Shown one piece after another: positions 8,114 through 15,391 of a DNA stretch of 64,000 nucleotides. Under the pieces are notes generated by a model. It searched no databases. It worked only from the letters and a program-made list of their open reading frames with translations, and was not told where the DNA came from. Position 1 is the first letter of the stretch, and each line of letters begins with the position of its first letter. The position numbers were made by a program, and so were the translations under genes. Source of the stretch: Anaerocolumna sp047777345 (GTDB lineage Bacteria > Bacillota > Clostridia > Lachnospirales > Lachnospiraceae); assembly GCA_047777345.1 (NCBI GenBank), contig JBKEEJ010000010.1, positions 1-64,000 on the forward strand. Direction: 5' to 3'.

Positions 8114-8515
8114 ATGACTACGACAACAAAATACAGCCGCCAGCGTGAATCGATTAAGGAATTTTTATCACAAACCAGTGAGCATCCAACTGCTGACACT
8201 GTTTATATGCATATACGAGAAAAGTTTCCAAATATAAGTTTAGGAACCGTATACCGAAATCTGAACCTTTTGGTAGAACAAGGTGAAGTTATAAAATTAT
8301 CTACCGGAAATGGTTGTGACAGGTTTGATTACAGAACCAACCCCCACTATCATTTTGTCTGTACGGAATGTTCTTCTGTTTTGGATCTTGATATTGCACC
8401 GGATGCTCTGGAACATATTAACCGAATTGCCCAAGCAGGTTTTGATGGTGAAATCGAAGGCCATTATACTTATTTTTATGGCAAATGTCCTAACTGTAAA
8501 TCCAAATCGAATTAA
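8114..8515 (+). CDS. perR: PerR-type Fur-family peroxide regulator
   Basis: A 133-residue Fur-family repressor. The N-terminal winged helix includes HPTADTVYMHIREKFP and SLGTVYRNLNLL. Metal-site residues are in place: His24, Asp72, His78 and His80 in DYRTNPHYHFVC, and Asp93. An Asp rather than Glu at the last position is typical of PerR. The structural zinc site is Cys83/Cys86 (CTEC) and Cys125/Cys128 (CPNC). PerR senses peroxide by metal-catalysed histidine oxidation and derepresses peroxide-defence genes. The same operator-like sequence occurs upstream of this gene and of the rubrerythrin gene that follows, strongly supporting the assignment. The ribosome binding site is GGAGGTG. Confidence 0.88.
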   Translation: MTTTTKYSRQRESIKEFLSQTSEHPTADTVYMHIREKFPNISLGTVYRNLNLLVEQGEVIKLSTGNGCDRFDYRTNPHYHFVCTECSSVLDLDIAPDALEHINRIAQAGFDGEIEGHYTYFYGKCPNCKSKSN

Positions 8516-8559
8516 GCTGTACCTTTACAATAAAATATAATATTCCACTGGCAATAAGA

Positions 8560-8624
8560 AAAACCGATCTGTTAAACTAAGGCTCATTATTTTACTAACT
8601 GCAGTTTAATTGGTCGGTTTTTGT
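8560..8624 (+). terminator. Terminator after perR
   Basis: AAACCGATCTGTTAAACT pairs with AGTTTAATTGGTCGGTTT (one or two mismatches or wobbles) around a loop of about 25 bases, followed by TTTTTG. It separates perR from the rubrerythrin promoter. Confidence 0.75.
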
Positions 8625-8658
8625 TTGCAAATTTTTTAAATAAATTTTTAAAAAGGTC

Positions 8659-8718
8659 TTGACAAATTTCCTGGCATATATTACTATATAACTGCAATCA
8701 GTAATAGTTACTATTATT
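8659..8718 (+). promoter_or_regulatory. Rubrerythrin promoter with Per-box-like operator
   Basis: TTGACA (8659-8664) and TACTAT (8682-8687) are spaced by 17 bases. Downstream, AGTAATAGTTACTATTATT (8700-8718) contains the perfect palindrome AATAGTTACTATT and matches the perR operator at 15 of 19 positions by eye. The placement relative to the promoter is also the same. Confidence 0.75.
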
Positions 8719-8751
8719 AATATTAATTTATAGAAAAGGAGAGATTTGATT

Positions 8752-9297
8752 ATGAAAAAATTTGTCTGTCAAGTTTGTGGTTATGTTTATGAAGGAGAAA
8801 ATCCACCGGAAGCATGTCCAGTATGTAAAGCACCCGCATCTAAGTTTAAAGAACAAAACGAAGAACTTAGCTGGGCTACAGAGCATGTTGTTGGCATCGC
8901 TAAAGGTGTAAGCGAAGATATATTAAAAGACTTAAGAGATAACTTTAACGGTGAATGCTGCGAAGTTGGTATGTACCTTGCAATGTCAAGAGTTGCTTTC
9001 AGAGAAGGATATCCTGAAATTGGTTTATACTATGAAAAAGCCGCCCATGAAGAAGCGGAACATGCAGCTAAGTTTGCCGAATTACTTGGCGAAGTTGTAA
9101 CAGACAGCACAAAGAAAAATCTTGAATTAAGAGTTGCCGCAGAAAATGGCGCCACAGCCGGTAAGTTTGACCTTGCAAAACGTGCTAAGGAAGCTAATTT
9201 AGACGCTATCCATGATACCGTACATGAAATGGCAAAAGACGAAGCTAGACACGGCAGAGCATTTAAGGGATTACTTGAAAGATATTTCGGAAAATAA
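8752..9297 (+). CDS. Reverse rubrerythrin (hydroperoxide reductase)
   Basis: A 181-residue rubrerythrin with reversed domain order. An N-terminal rubredoxin-like iron site (Cys6-x2-Cys9 and Cys22-x2-Cys25 in CQVCGY and CPVCKAP) precedes the ferritin-like four-helix di-iron domain. Metal-ligand motifs include EVGMYLAMSRVAFREGYPEI, then EEAEHAAKF and KDEARHGRAF. In obligate anaerobes this enzyme reduces hydrogen peroxide and oxygen using NADH via a reductase. I start at the ATG at 8752; a TTG at 8746 is in frame but too close to the AAAAGGAG ribosome binding site. It follows perR and carries its own Per-box-like site, so it is very probably induced by peroxide. Confidence 0.93.
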   Translation: MKKFVCQVCGYVYEGENPPEACPVCKAPASKFKEQNEELSWATEHVVGIAKGVSEDILKDLRDNFNGECCEVGMYLAMSRVAFREGYPEIGLYYEKAAHEEAEHAAKFAELLGEVVTDSTKKNLELRVAAENGATAGKFDLAKRAKEANLDAIHDTVHEMAKDEARHGRAFKGLLERYFGK

Positions 9298-9386
9298 GAA
9301 TTACCCTGTTAACTACATAATTTCATACTAAATTTTATACTAATTTAAAATTTCTTTTTGGTGTGGTTACCAATTTATTGAAAATA

Positions 9387-9424
9387 AAAAACGGAAGTAG
9401 CTTTTCATGCACTTCCGTTTTTTG
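9387..9424 (+). terminator. Terminator after rubrerythrin
   Basis: AAAACGGAAGT and ACTTCCGTTTT form an 11-bp stem followed by a T-run (TTTTTTGG). It also has A-rich 5' flanks and could serve the convergent GH130 gene. Confidence 0.85.
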
Positions 9425-9515
9425 GTTTCTGCAAGTTAATGCCACACAATTCCATTTTGCCAGGATAGTTTTAAATCCATTTAATAACCGGTAAATAAAT
9501 TACCTGTTTCATAAT

Positions 9516-10691
9516 TTATTTCTTATCTTTACCCAATATTTCAAGATTCTTTGTTATCATGTCACATCTTTGCTTTACACAGTCCGCAGACCTTAACGGA
9601 TCCTTTGGCGTATTAAAGGTATAGTCTATCAATTTTTCAAGGGTTGTTGCGGCGACATGAAGCCTGGTATCAGATGACGCGTAATAAATGTATACTTTTC
9701 CGTCATCGTCTGTAATTGCCCCGTTGGTGAAAACCACATTGGAGACGTCGCCTACTCTTTCTTCTCCCAAAGGTGCTAAGAAATATCCGGAAGGTTCCGC
9801 AATTACTTTGGACGGGTCTTCTAAAGAAGTTGCAAATACATAGAGTACGTATCTTAGACCTGCGGCCGTATTTCTTACGCCATGCGCAATATGAATCCAT
9901 CCTTTTTCCGTCTTAATAGGCACAGCACCGGCACCGTTCTTGGACTCGGTAATGGTATGATATTTTCTTTCGCTGGTTATAATTTCTTCGTCAATAACCG
10001 CATTGGTAATATCATCGCATAATCCGAAACCAATGCCTCCGCCGGAACCGGCATTAATAAAGTCATCCATAGGTCTGGTATAAAAAGCATATTTACCGTT
10101 TACAAATTCCGGCAGCAGCACCACATTTCTCTGCTGGGGAGAATTTAATGTCTTTAAATTATTTAACCTTTCCCAGTGTACAAGGTCTTTTGTTCTTACA
10201 ATGCCGGCTTCTGCTTTTGCCGCGGATAAATCCCTGTTGGACGTATCTTTGCTTTCGGAACAAAATACCCCGTAAATATAGCCGTCTTCATGTTTGGTGA
10301 CTCTCATGTCATAGACATTGGTTTCTTCCTTACAGGTATCGGGAAGTACAACCGGATAGTCCCAGAACCGGAACCCATCTACCGGACTGTCACTTTCTGC
10401 CACGCCAAAGAAGGATTTTCTGTCATTTCCTTCGATTCGTGCTATCAGATAGTATTTCCCGTTTAATTTAATGGCTCCGGAATTAAACACAGCATTAACT
10501 CCTAAACGTTCCATAAAATAAGGATTGGTTTTTTCGTCTAAATCATATTTCCAAAACAGCGGAATATGATCCCTGGTTAAAACAGGATAAATATAGCGGT
10601 CATATATTCCGTTATAAAAAGGACTAACCTGATTTTTTCTGTGAATCAGCTTATTGTATTTTTCCAGCTCTACATAATAATTCGGATGCAT
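9516..10691 (-). CDS. GH130 4-O-beta-mannosyl-glucose phosphorylase
   Basis: A 391-residue five-bladed beta-propeller glycoside phosphorylase of family GH130, subfamily 1. It cleaves 4-O-beta-D-mannosyl-D-glucose with phosphate to mannose 1-phosphate and glucose in the cytoplasm. The N-terminus (YNGIYDRYIYPVLTRDHIPL), FNSGAIKLNGKYYLIARIEG, the Asp128 of NVYDMRVTK (the likely general acid), YAFYTRPMD and YYASSDTRLHVA fit this subfamily. No signal peptide is seen. The partner gene just upstream is cellobiose 2-epimerase, which would make the substrate from mannobiose. Exact chain-length preference versus mannooligosaccharide phosphorylases is inferred. Confidence 0.88.
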   Translation of the reverse strand: MHPNYYVELEKYNKLIHRKNQVSPFYNGIYDRYIYPVLTRDHIPLFWKYDLDEKTNPYFMERLGVNAVFNSGAIKLNGKYYLIARIEGNDRKSFFGVAESDSPVDGFRFWDYPVVLPDTCKEETNVYDMRVTKHEDGYIYGVFCSESKDTSNRDLSAAKAEAGIVRTKDLVHWERLNNLKTLNSPQQRNVVLLPEFVNGKYAFYTRPMDDFINAGSGGGIGFGLCDDITNAVIDEEIITSERKYHTITESKNGAGAVPIKTEKGWIHIAHGVRNTAAGLRYVLYVFATSLEDPSKVIAEPSGYFLAPLGEERVGDVSNVVFTNGAITDDDGKVYIYYASSDTRLHVAATTLEKLIDYTFNTPKDPLRSADCVKQRCDMITKNLEILGKDKK

Positions 10692-10716
10692 TCTTGACCT
10701 TCCTTTCCGCTTTTAT

Positions 10717-11889
10717 TTACCAATCAACATTTCTCTTGATTACTTCAAAGCACATTCTTCCGTTGTGATAAGGGCACTTCCATGGGCCAACGATTTCTTT
10801 CCGGCTTACCGGTTCTCCGTCTTTATTCAGATCATAGAACCATTCGGAGCCTTGTCGTTTGTCAATAATATAGTTCTTAATAAACTCCCATATCTTAGAA
10901 GCTGCATCAAGATATTCCTTCTTGGACGGATTCTTCTGATAGCCATTAATGAAACCTAAAACTGCTTCAGCCTGTACCCACCAGACCTTGGTAGTATCAA
11001 CTACCCCTTTAAAACATTCGTTATTAAGGGAATTGCCGTCAAAGCCTTCTTCAAGTATATGTTCCCTTAAAGCATCCGTTATTTTTCTCATCTTGGTTGT
11101 ATACGCTGTGTCACCTAAAATCTCACAGCCCCGGTCAATAAGCCAGGATGCTTCAATATCATGTCCGTAGGAATTTAAATCTGACAAAGTTTTCATATTT
11201 TCATCAAAAAATACTTCAAGCATTCTTCGTTTCGGATTAAACAAGACATCCGCAAACTGATCCATCATCCATTTTAAGCAGTTTCCTACTCTTTCCTGGC
11301 CGTCCACGCGATAAAGCTCCGTATAGGCTTCAAATACATGAAGTAAAGTATTCATAGTCTTACTTGCCATTAGGCCGTTTTCTGATAATTTCTCATTTTC
11401 AATGGGATGAAAAGCACGATCAAAAGCTTCCAGATAACCTACGGAATCCTTGCATCTTGTTTCTATCAAATTAACCAAATCATAGGCTATTTTAAGAGCT
11501 TCCTTATCTTTTGTGGCACCATAGTAAGAGGATAATGCATAAATCGCAAATGCCTGATTATAGGTATGTTTCGTAGTGTCTTCCGGTTTTCCGTCATAAG
11601 TCATAGACCAGTATACCCCGCCATACTCTTTGTCCAGGCAGAAATTCTTTAAAAACTGGTAAGCATGTTTTGCATAATCCAGACATTCATTGTCTCCAAG
11701 AGTTGTATAGGCATTCGTAAAAAACCATAAAATTCTGCTGTTAAGAATTACACCTTTTGGTGCTTCCTTGTGCAATTTCAAATCAAAATCATAAAGGCCA
11801 TAAAAACCACCGTACTGATTATCTCTTAAATTTTTCCAAAAGGGAATAATGTTTCTGGTCAAATGCTCCTTAACTTCTTTAACAAACAC
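10717..11889 (-). CDS. ce: Cellobiose 2-epimerase
   Basis: A cytoplasmic (alpha/alpha)6-barrel enzyme of the AGE/cellobiose 2-epimerase family. It interconverts beta-1,4-linked disaccharides at the reducing-end C2, e.g. mannobiose to mannosyl-glucose. Family landmarks are NSRILWFF, TYNQAFAIYALSSYY, SYGHDIEASWL, WWVQAEAVLGF and the C-terminal WKCPYHNGRMCFEV, which contain the catalytic and substrate-binding His and Trp residues. The frame opens at a GTG at 11901 that lies in the AAAGGTGG ribosome binding site; the GTG at 11889, eight bases after it, is the better start (390 residues). It lies 25 bases upstream of the GH130 phosphorylase and is clearly co-transcribed. Confidence 0.9.
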   Translation of the reverse strand: MFVKEVKEHLTRNIIPFWKNLRDNQYGGFYGLYDFDLKLHKEAPKGVILNSRILWFFTNAYTTLGDNECLDYAKHAYQFLKNFCLDKEYGGVYWSMTYDGKPEDTTKHTYNQAFAIYALSSYYGATKDKEALKIAYDLVNLIETRCKDSVGYLEAFDRAFHPIENEKLSENGLMASKTMNTLLHVFEAYTELYRVDGQERVGNCLKWMMDQFADVLFNPKRRMLEVFFDENMKTLSDLNSYGHDIEASWLIDRGCEILGDTAYTTKMRKITDALREHILEEGFDGNSLNNECFKGVVDTTKVWWVQAEAVLGFINGYQKNPSKKEYLDAASKIWEFIKNYIIDKRQGSEWFYDLNKDGEPVSRKEIVGPWKCPYHNGRMCFEVIKRNVDW

Positions 11890-11927
11890 GGTACACGCCA
11901 CCTTTCCATAGATCTTTATGTCAATTA

Positions 11928-11955
11928 ATTATATCATATTTTAAAGGTAAAACAA
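11928..11955 (-). promoter_or_regulatory. Promoter of epimerase-phosphorylase operon
   Basis: On the minus strand TTGTTT (11950-11955) and a perfect TATAAT (11928-11933) are spaced by 16 bases, about 40 bases before the epimerase start. Confidence 0.6.
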
Positions 11956-12034
11956 GTCATTATATTACATTTTTTGCACATATTGTGTGCATTAATTATG
12001 CATTTATTTTGCATTTTCCTGGTTTCCCGCCAGC

Positions 12035-12135
12035 CTGTTACTCTTATCCGTTTACTTTATCCCTCGTTGCTTTATTCTCGTTTACCTTATCCTCTTTGTT
12101 TATCCTTTTGTATTATCCTTTTTTATTGTTACCAT
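12035..12135 (-). repeat. Degenerate GGATAA-containing repeats upstream of the mannoside operon
   Basis: On the minus strand this purine-rich stretch has at least five copies of GGATAA, several followed by AAACG or AAACAAAG, at irregular spacings of about 12-25 bases. It lies upstream of the epimerase promoter. Plus-strand ORFs drawn through it are low-complexity Leu/Phe/Ser strings and are not credible. Function unknown; a multi-site regulator target is possible. Confidence 0.4.
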
Positions 12136-12192
12136 TTCTCTTATTATTTTATTTCACTTATTTTATCTTAAAGCCGCTGATTTTATTGTAAC

Positions 12193-12241
12193 AAAAAAGG
12201 AGCCTACGCATAAGGCAATGTTCGCCTAGCGAAAGCTCCTT
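12193..12241 (-). terminator. Terminator after the coiled-coil gene
   Basis: On the minus strand AAGGAGC (12235-12241) pairs with GCTCCTT (12197-12203), then continues with T residues. The 31-base loop includes GGCGAACATTGCC, which forms an inner hairpin. It lies 25 bases after the gene ending at 12267. Confidence 0.7.
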
Positions 12242-12266
12242 AACTGCCATATTTGTTGCAATTTGT

Positions 12267-13217
12267 TTATAGCTGTTCATCTACCGTAAGCCCTTTGAAA
12301 TCTTCTTCCAGCAGATTTTCCTTGTTAGCCATAACTTTTATTTGTCTTAATATTCTGGACCAGTCTGTATCGTCTAATTGCTTCGTATAATCAGAAGCCG
12401 CAATATCATCTTTATCTTTAACTTTTTCTTCCCCTTTCCTTACCTTCTCCTTTTCTTCTTTTTCCTTCATTTTTTCCGCTTTTTCTGCGTTTTCTTCCAT
12501 ATTTTCATCAATCTTATTTTTTACCTGATCTATCATATCGGATTTAAATTCATTGACGGCTTCCTCAATTAATTTATCTCTGATTTTCATGACATCCACA
12601 ATGGGATGTGTTTTTAACCGTTCCCTTTCGGCTTCCTCAATACTCTGATTTTCTCCTTTTATGGTATCCCTTATTTTGGAAAGCTTCTGCAGATTTCTGG
12701 CTTTCATAACATGGTATTCCAAAGCAGCTTCCTGATAATCCGTTAACGGCCCCATATTTTCTAACCTTTCCTGTTCTTCCTTAGTAAGAACCGAATCAGA
12801 CAAGCCCATCTGCATATTTATTTTCTTTTTCAACAATTCCAAATCTTTTTGTTCTGTGCTGTCATCGGTGATTCCATATATATCTTTTATGGCGGACTCC
12901 TGTTCATCAAGACATTTTATCTCATTTACGATATCATTTGCTTCTTTATGTAAATCGGTAACATATTTTCGACGCTCATGAAAAGCCTCATCTATTTTCT
13001 GTTCATTTAAAAATGCGTCCCTTAACACTTTAAACGCGCTCTTTTTCCTATTGTTTTTTTGGGCAAGTAAATCCGGTTGTAAAATATTTAAATCTCCGGC
13101 ATAAATTGTGCTGCCTTCCTTCTTTTCCTTAATTTTCTTATTTTGCTTTTCTTCAATTTCAGTACCGACATTTACTGAATAAGTGGCTTTTGGATTCTCC
13201 GTTCTGATTCTATTCAT
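12267..13217 (-). CDS. Coiled-coil cytoplasmic protein, unknown
   Basis: A 316-residue, highly charged protein with no signal peptide or membrane segment and a perfect AGGAGG ribosome binding site. The N-terminus carries a short hydrophobic island, STIYAGDLNI, followed by basic residues (KNNRKKSAFKVLRDAF). Residues about 75-120 and 140-260 look like long helices and coiled coil, with an extremely Glu/Lys-rich run near residues 235-265. I do not recognise a named family. The YAGDLN element may be a family marker in related genomes, but that is only an impression. It is monocistronic with its own terminator. Confidence 0.75.
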   Translation of the reverse strand: MNRIRTENPKATYSVNVGTEIEEKQNKKIKEKKEGSTIYAGDLNILQPDLLAQKNNRKKSAFKVLRDAFLNEQKIDEAFHERRKYVTDLHKEANDIVNEIKCLDEQESAIKDIYGITDDSTEQKDLELLKKKINMQMGLSDSVLTKEEQERLENMGPLTDYQEAALEYHVMKARNLQKLSKIRDTIKGENQSIEEAERERLKTHPIVDVMKIRDKLIEEAVNEFKSDMIDQVKNKIDENMEENAEKAEKMKEKEEKEKVRKGEEKVKDKDDIAASDYTKQLDDTDWSRILRQIKVMANKENLLEEDFKGLTVDEQL

Positions 13218-13450
13218 TTTCGCCTCCTGATACTTTCCTTTTTATACCATTTATCGGCAATTTAATTCTGAAACTTAATCCTTATTAAAAAATGAGAAAA
13301 GAACATAGGGGTCTGGCATGCCAGGCTCTCATACCGAGTCCGGTTGGCATAGCCGCATATCACGTTATGCGCGTGTGTGCATCGAAGTTTTTTCTGATAG
13401 GAAAGATACGCTTTGGCAATTTATAGTATCAAATCTTTTTATGAAATAAA
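13218..13450. other. Intergenic region with palindrome and GC-richer patch
   Basis: Positions 13305-13385 are noticeably more GC-rich than the surroundings. They contain the perfect 12-bp palindrome CTGGCATGCCAG (13313-13324) and an inverted GCATA/TATGC pair (13348-13371 area). No ORF or RNA family was recognised; it may be a remnant element. Confidence 0.35.
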
Positions 13451-13481
13451 AAACTGCAGCCCATATACATTCAGGCTGCAG
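13449..13481 (-). terminator. Terminator after DEAD-box helicase
   Basis: CTGCAGCC (13454-13461) and GGCTGCAG (13474-13481) form an 8-bp stem, followed on the minus strand by TTTTTTATTT. It lies 30 bases after the helicase stop. Confidence 0.85.
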
Positions 13482-13510
13482 CCATATTCAGTATCGCATA
13501 AAAGCAAAGA

Positions 13511-15103
13511 CTATTTTCGGTTAGCCGGTTCTATATTAATACTTTTTCCTTTGATTTTTGCATCTTTCATAATCTTAATAACATCGGAAGCATATTCCCG
13601 CGGAACCTCAACGTAGGTGTACTTGTCATACATATCAATTGTTCCGATTAATCTGCCGGGCATACCCGTTTCACCGGCAATGGCTCCCAAAATATCTCCA
13701 GGTCTGGTATTTTGCTTCTTGCCTATATTAATAAAGAGCCTTACCATACCTTCCTCAGCACCGGTATCACCATAATCCATATAGTCTGCCCTTTCATCAA
13801 TTTCCTCGTTTCCTTCTCCCATGGTCATCTTTAAGAAAGCGGCCGCAAGGTCTAAGGTGGTATAATCTTCCACATTAACGCGGGATTCGATAATTTCCAC
13901 CATTTTAGTTAAATCTTCCGTGTTGATAATATCCGTAAGCCGGTCAAGAATCTTTTCTGCTTTTACCGCAGTTACGTCATTAACGGATGGTATAGGCTGG
14001 GCAATTATTTTGGTCTTACAGTATCTTTGGATATCCTTTAATTTATATACTTCTTTACCCACTACTAAGGTAAAAGCTCTTCCGGTCCGTCCCGCACGGC
14101 CGGTTCGTCCGATACGGTGCACATAATATTCGTCGTCCTGGGGAACGTCGTAATTAAAGACAGCTTCCACATCATCCACGTCAATACCTCTTGCCGCCAC
14201 ATCGGTTGCTACCAATATTTCCGTTTTTCCATTACGGAAACTGTTCATAACACGGTCACGCTGCTGCTGTTTTAAATCTCCATGCAAGCCTTCCGCAAAA
14301 TAGCCTCTTCCCTGCAAGACGGATACCAGTTCATCCACCTGCTTTTTGGTATTACAAAAAACCAGGGACAATTTAGGATCATACATATCAATTAAGCGGC
14401 ATAAAACTTCATCCTTATTTTTCGGTTTAACTTCGTAATAATACTGCTCGATTTTAGGTACAGTCAGTTCCTTTTTTACAACCTTAATAATCTGGGCATT
14501 TTTTTGATAGGTTTTGGCTATTTCCATAATAGGCCTTGGCATGGTGGCGGAAAACAGAACAGTCTGCCGGTCTTCCGGAATTTCCTTTAATATGGTCTCG
14601 ATATCATCCCGAAAGCCCATATTTAACATTTCATCGGCTTCATCCAGTACCACTAACTTAACGTTATCAAACTTAACCGTCTTTCTTCTCATATGGTCCA
14701 TAATACGTCCCGGTGTACCGATTACAACCTGAGTTCCTGCCTTTAAAGAACGGATTTGCTTTGATATTTCCTGTCCTCCATAGATAGGCAAAACTTTAAT
14801 TCCATGAAGGAACTTTGCCAGTTTTCTGATTTCATCGGCTATCTGTATAGCCAGTTCCCGGGTAGGACTTAATACCACAGCCTGTAAATTTTTATTTTTG
14901 GGATCAATGGTCTGCAATAAGGGAATACCGAATGCGGCCGTTTTTCCGGTTCCCGTCTGCGCCTGCCCTACGATATCTTTTCCGGCTAACATAACGGGAA
15001 TGGCATTAGCCTGTATGGGAGATGCTTCTTCAAAACCCATATCGACAATTGCCTTTAATATGGGTTCAATAATACCTAATTCTTCAAACTTTGTTATTTG
15101 CAT
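13511..15103 (-). CDS. DEAD-box RNA helicase (CshA/DeaD type)
   Basis: A 530-residue ATP-dependent RNA helicase involved in ribosome assembly, mRNA turnover and cold adaptation. All core motifs are visible: the Q motif (FEEASPIQANAIP), motif I AQTGTGKT, Ia PTRELAIQ, II DEAD (VVLDEADEML), III SAT (LFSATMP), then VATDVAARGID and HRIGRTGRAGRTG. After residue about 450 there is a DbpA-type RNA-binding domain (VRLFINIGKKQ, GDILGAIAGETG, IGTIDMYDKYTYVEVP). That C-terminal domain is shared by DeaD, DbpA and YxiN, so the exact orthologue is uncertain. Upstream lies an unusual unit of strong promoter plus internal terminator (15230-15368), suggesting attenuation or a separate small RNA. Confidence 0.94.
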   Translation of the reverse strand: MQITKFEELGIIEPILKAIVDMGFEEASPIQANAIPVMLAGKDIVGQAQTGTGKTAAFGIPLLQTIDPKNKNLQAVVLSPTRELAIQIADEIRKLAKFLHGIKVLPIYGGQEISKQIRSLKAGTQVVIGTPGRIMDHMRRKTVKFDNVKLVVLDEADEMLNMGFRDDIETILKEIPEDRQTVLFSATMPRPIMEIAKTYQKNAQIIKVVKKELTVPKIEQYYYEVKPKNKDEVLCRLIDMYDPKLSLVFCNTKKQVDELVSVLQGRGYFAEGLHGDLKQQQRDRVMNSFRNGKTEILVATDVAARGIDVDDVEAVFNYDVPQDDEYYVHRIGRTGRAGRTGRAFTLVVGKEVYKLKDIQRYCKTKIIAQPIPSVNDVTAVKAEKILDRLTDIINTEDLTKMVEIIESRVNVEDYTTLDLAAAFLKMTMGEGNEEIDERADYMDYGDTGAEEGMVRLFINIGKKQNTRPGDILGAIAGETGMPGRLIGTIDMYDKYTYVEVPREYASDVIKIMKDAKIKGKSINIEPANRK

Positions 15104-15229
15104 TTATTTAATTCCTTTCTGATTTCTGTCTCATTAAAATTAATTCAAGATTATATTGGATCTTTGATTATATTTTATCCTTGATACATAAAATAAAACC
15201 TTTTTTTCGGGTACAATTTCCTGTTAAAT

Positions 15230-15262
15230 AAAAAAAGCTCTTGGTCTTTTGGACAGAGAGCC
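15230..15262 (-). terminator. Terminator between DHH gene and DEAD-box gene
   Basis: On the minus strand GCTCT-CT-GTC pairs with GAC-CA-AGAGC around a CAAAA loop, followed by a run of seven T. It is located 130 bases after the DHH stop and 127 bases before the DEAD-box start. Confidence 0.75.
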
Positions 15263-15335
15263 TAAATTATAATGTATTCTATACTATTCTTAACTATTCT
15301 ATGCTCCAGATACATAATCCAGACAAATGTACCGT
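15230..15335 (-). ncRNA. Candidate small RNA or attenuated leader
   Basis: A consensus-quality minus-strand promoter would start transcription near 15333, and a Rho-independent terminator ends at about 15230, giving an RNA of roughly 100 bases. It begins with a GGTACAT/ATGTATC hairpin (15308-15332 region). It then has three decamers ending in GAATAG/GAATAC on the minus strand, seen on the plus strand as TATTCT at 15275, 15285 and 15295. It ends in the terminator hairpin. No start codon with a ribosome binding site is obvious inside. It could be an independent RNA or the regulated 5' leader of the DEAD-box gene, which begins 127 bases further on. Confidence 0.5.
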
Positions 15336-15339
15336 TGGT

Positions 15340-15368
15340 ATTATAGCACAGTATCTGTACCACGTCAA
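15340..15368 (-). promoter_or_regulatory. Strong promoter downstream of DHH gene
   Basis: On the minus strand TTGACG (15363-15368) and a perfect TATAAT (15340-15345) are separated by exactly 17 bases. It begins 25 bases after the DHH stop codon. Confidence 0.75.
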
Positions 15369-15391
15369 ATGTAAAAATAAGAAAAAGACTT

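Noticed and set aside
11974..12191. Two overlapping hydrophobic plus-strand ORFs
   Set aside because: They run through a pyrimidine-rich repeat stretch, have no ribosome binding site and encode Leu/Phe/Ser strings.
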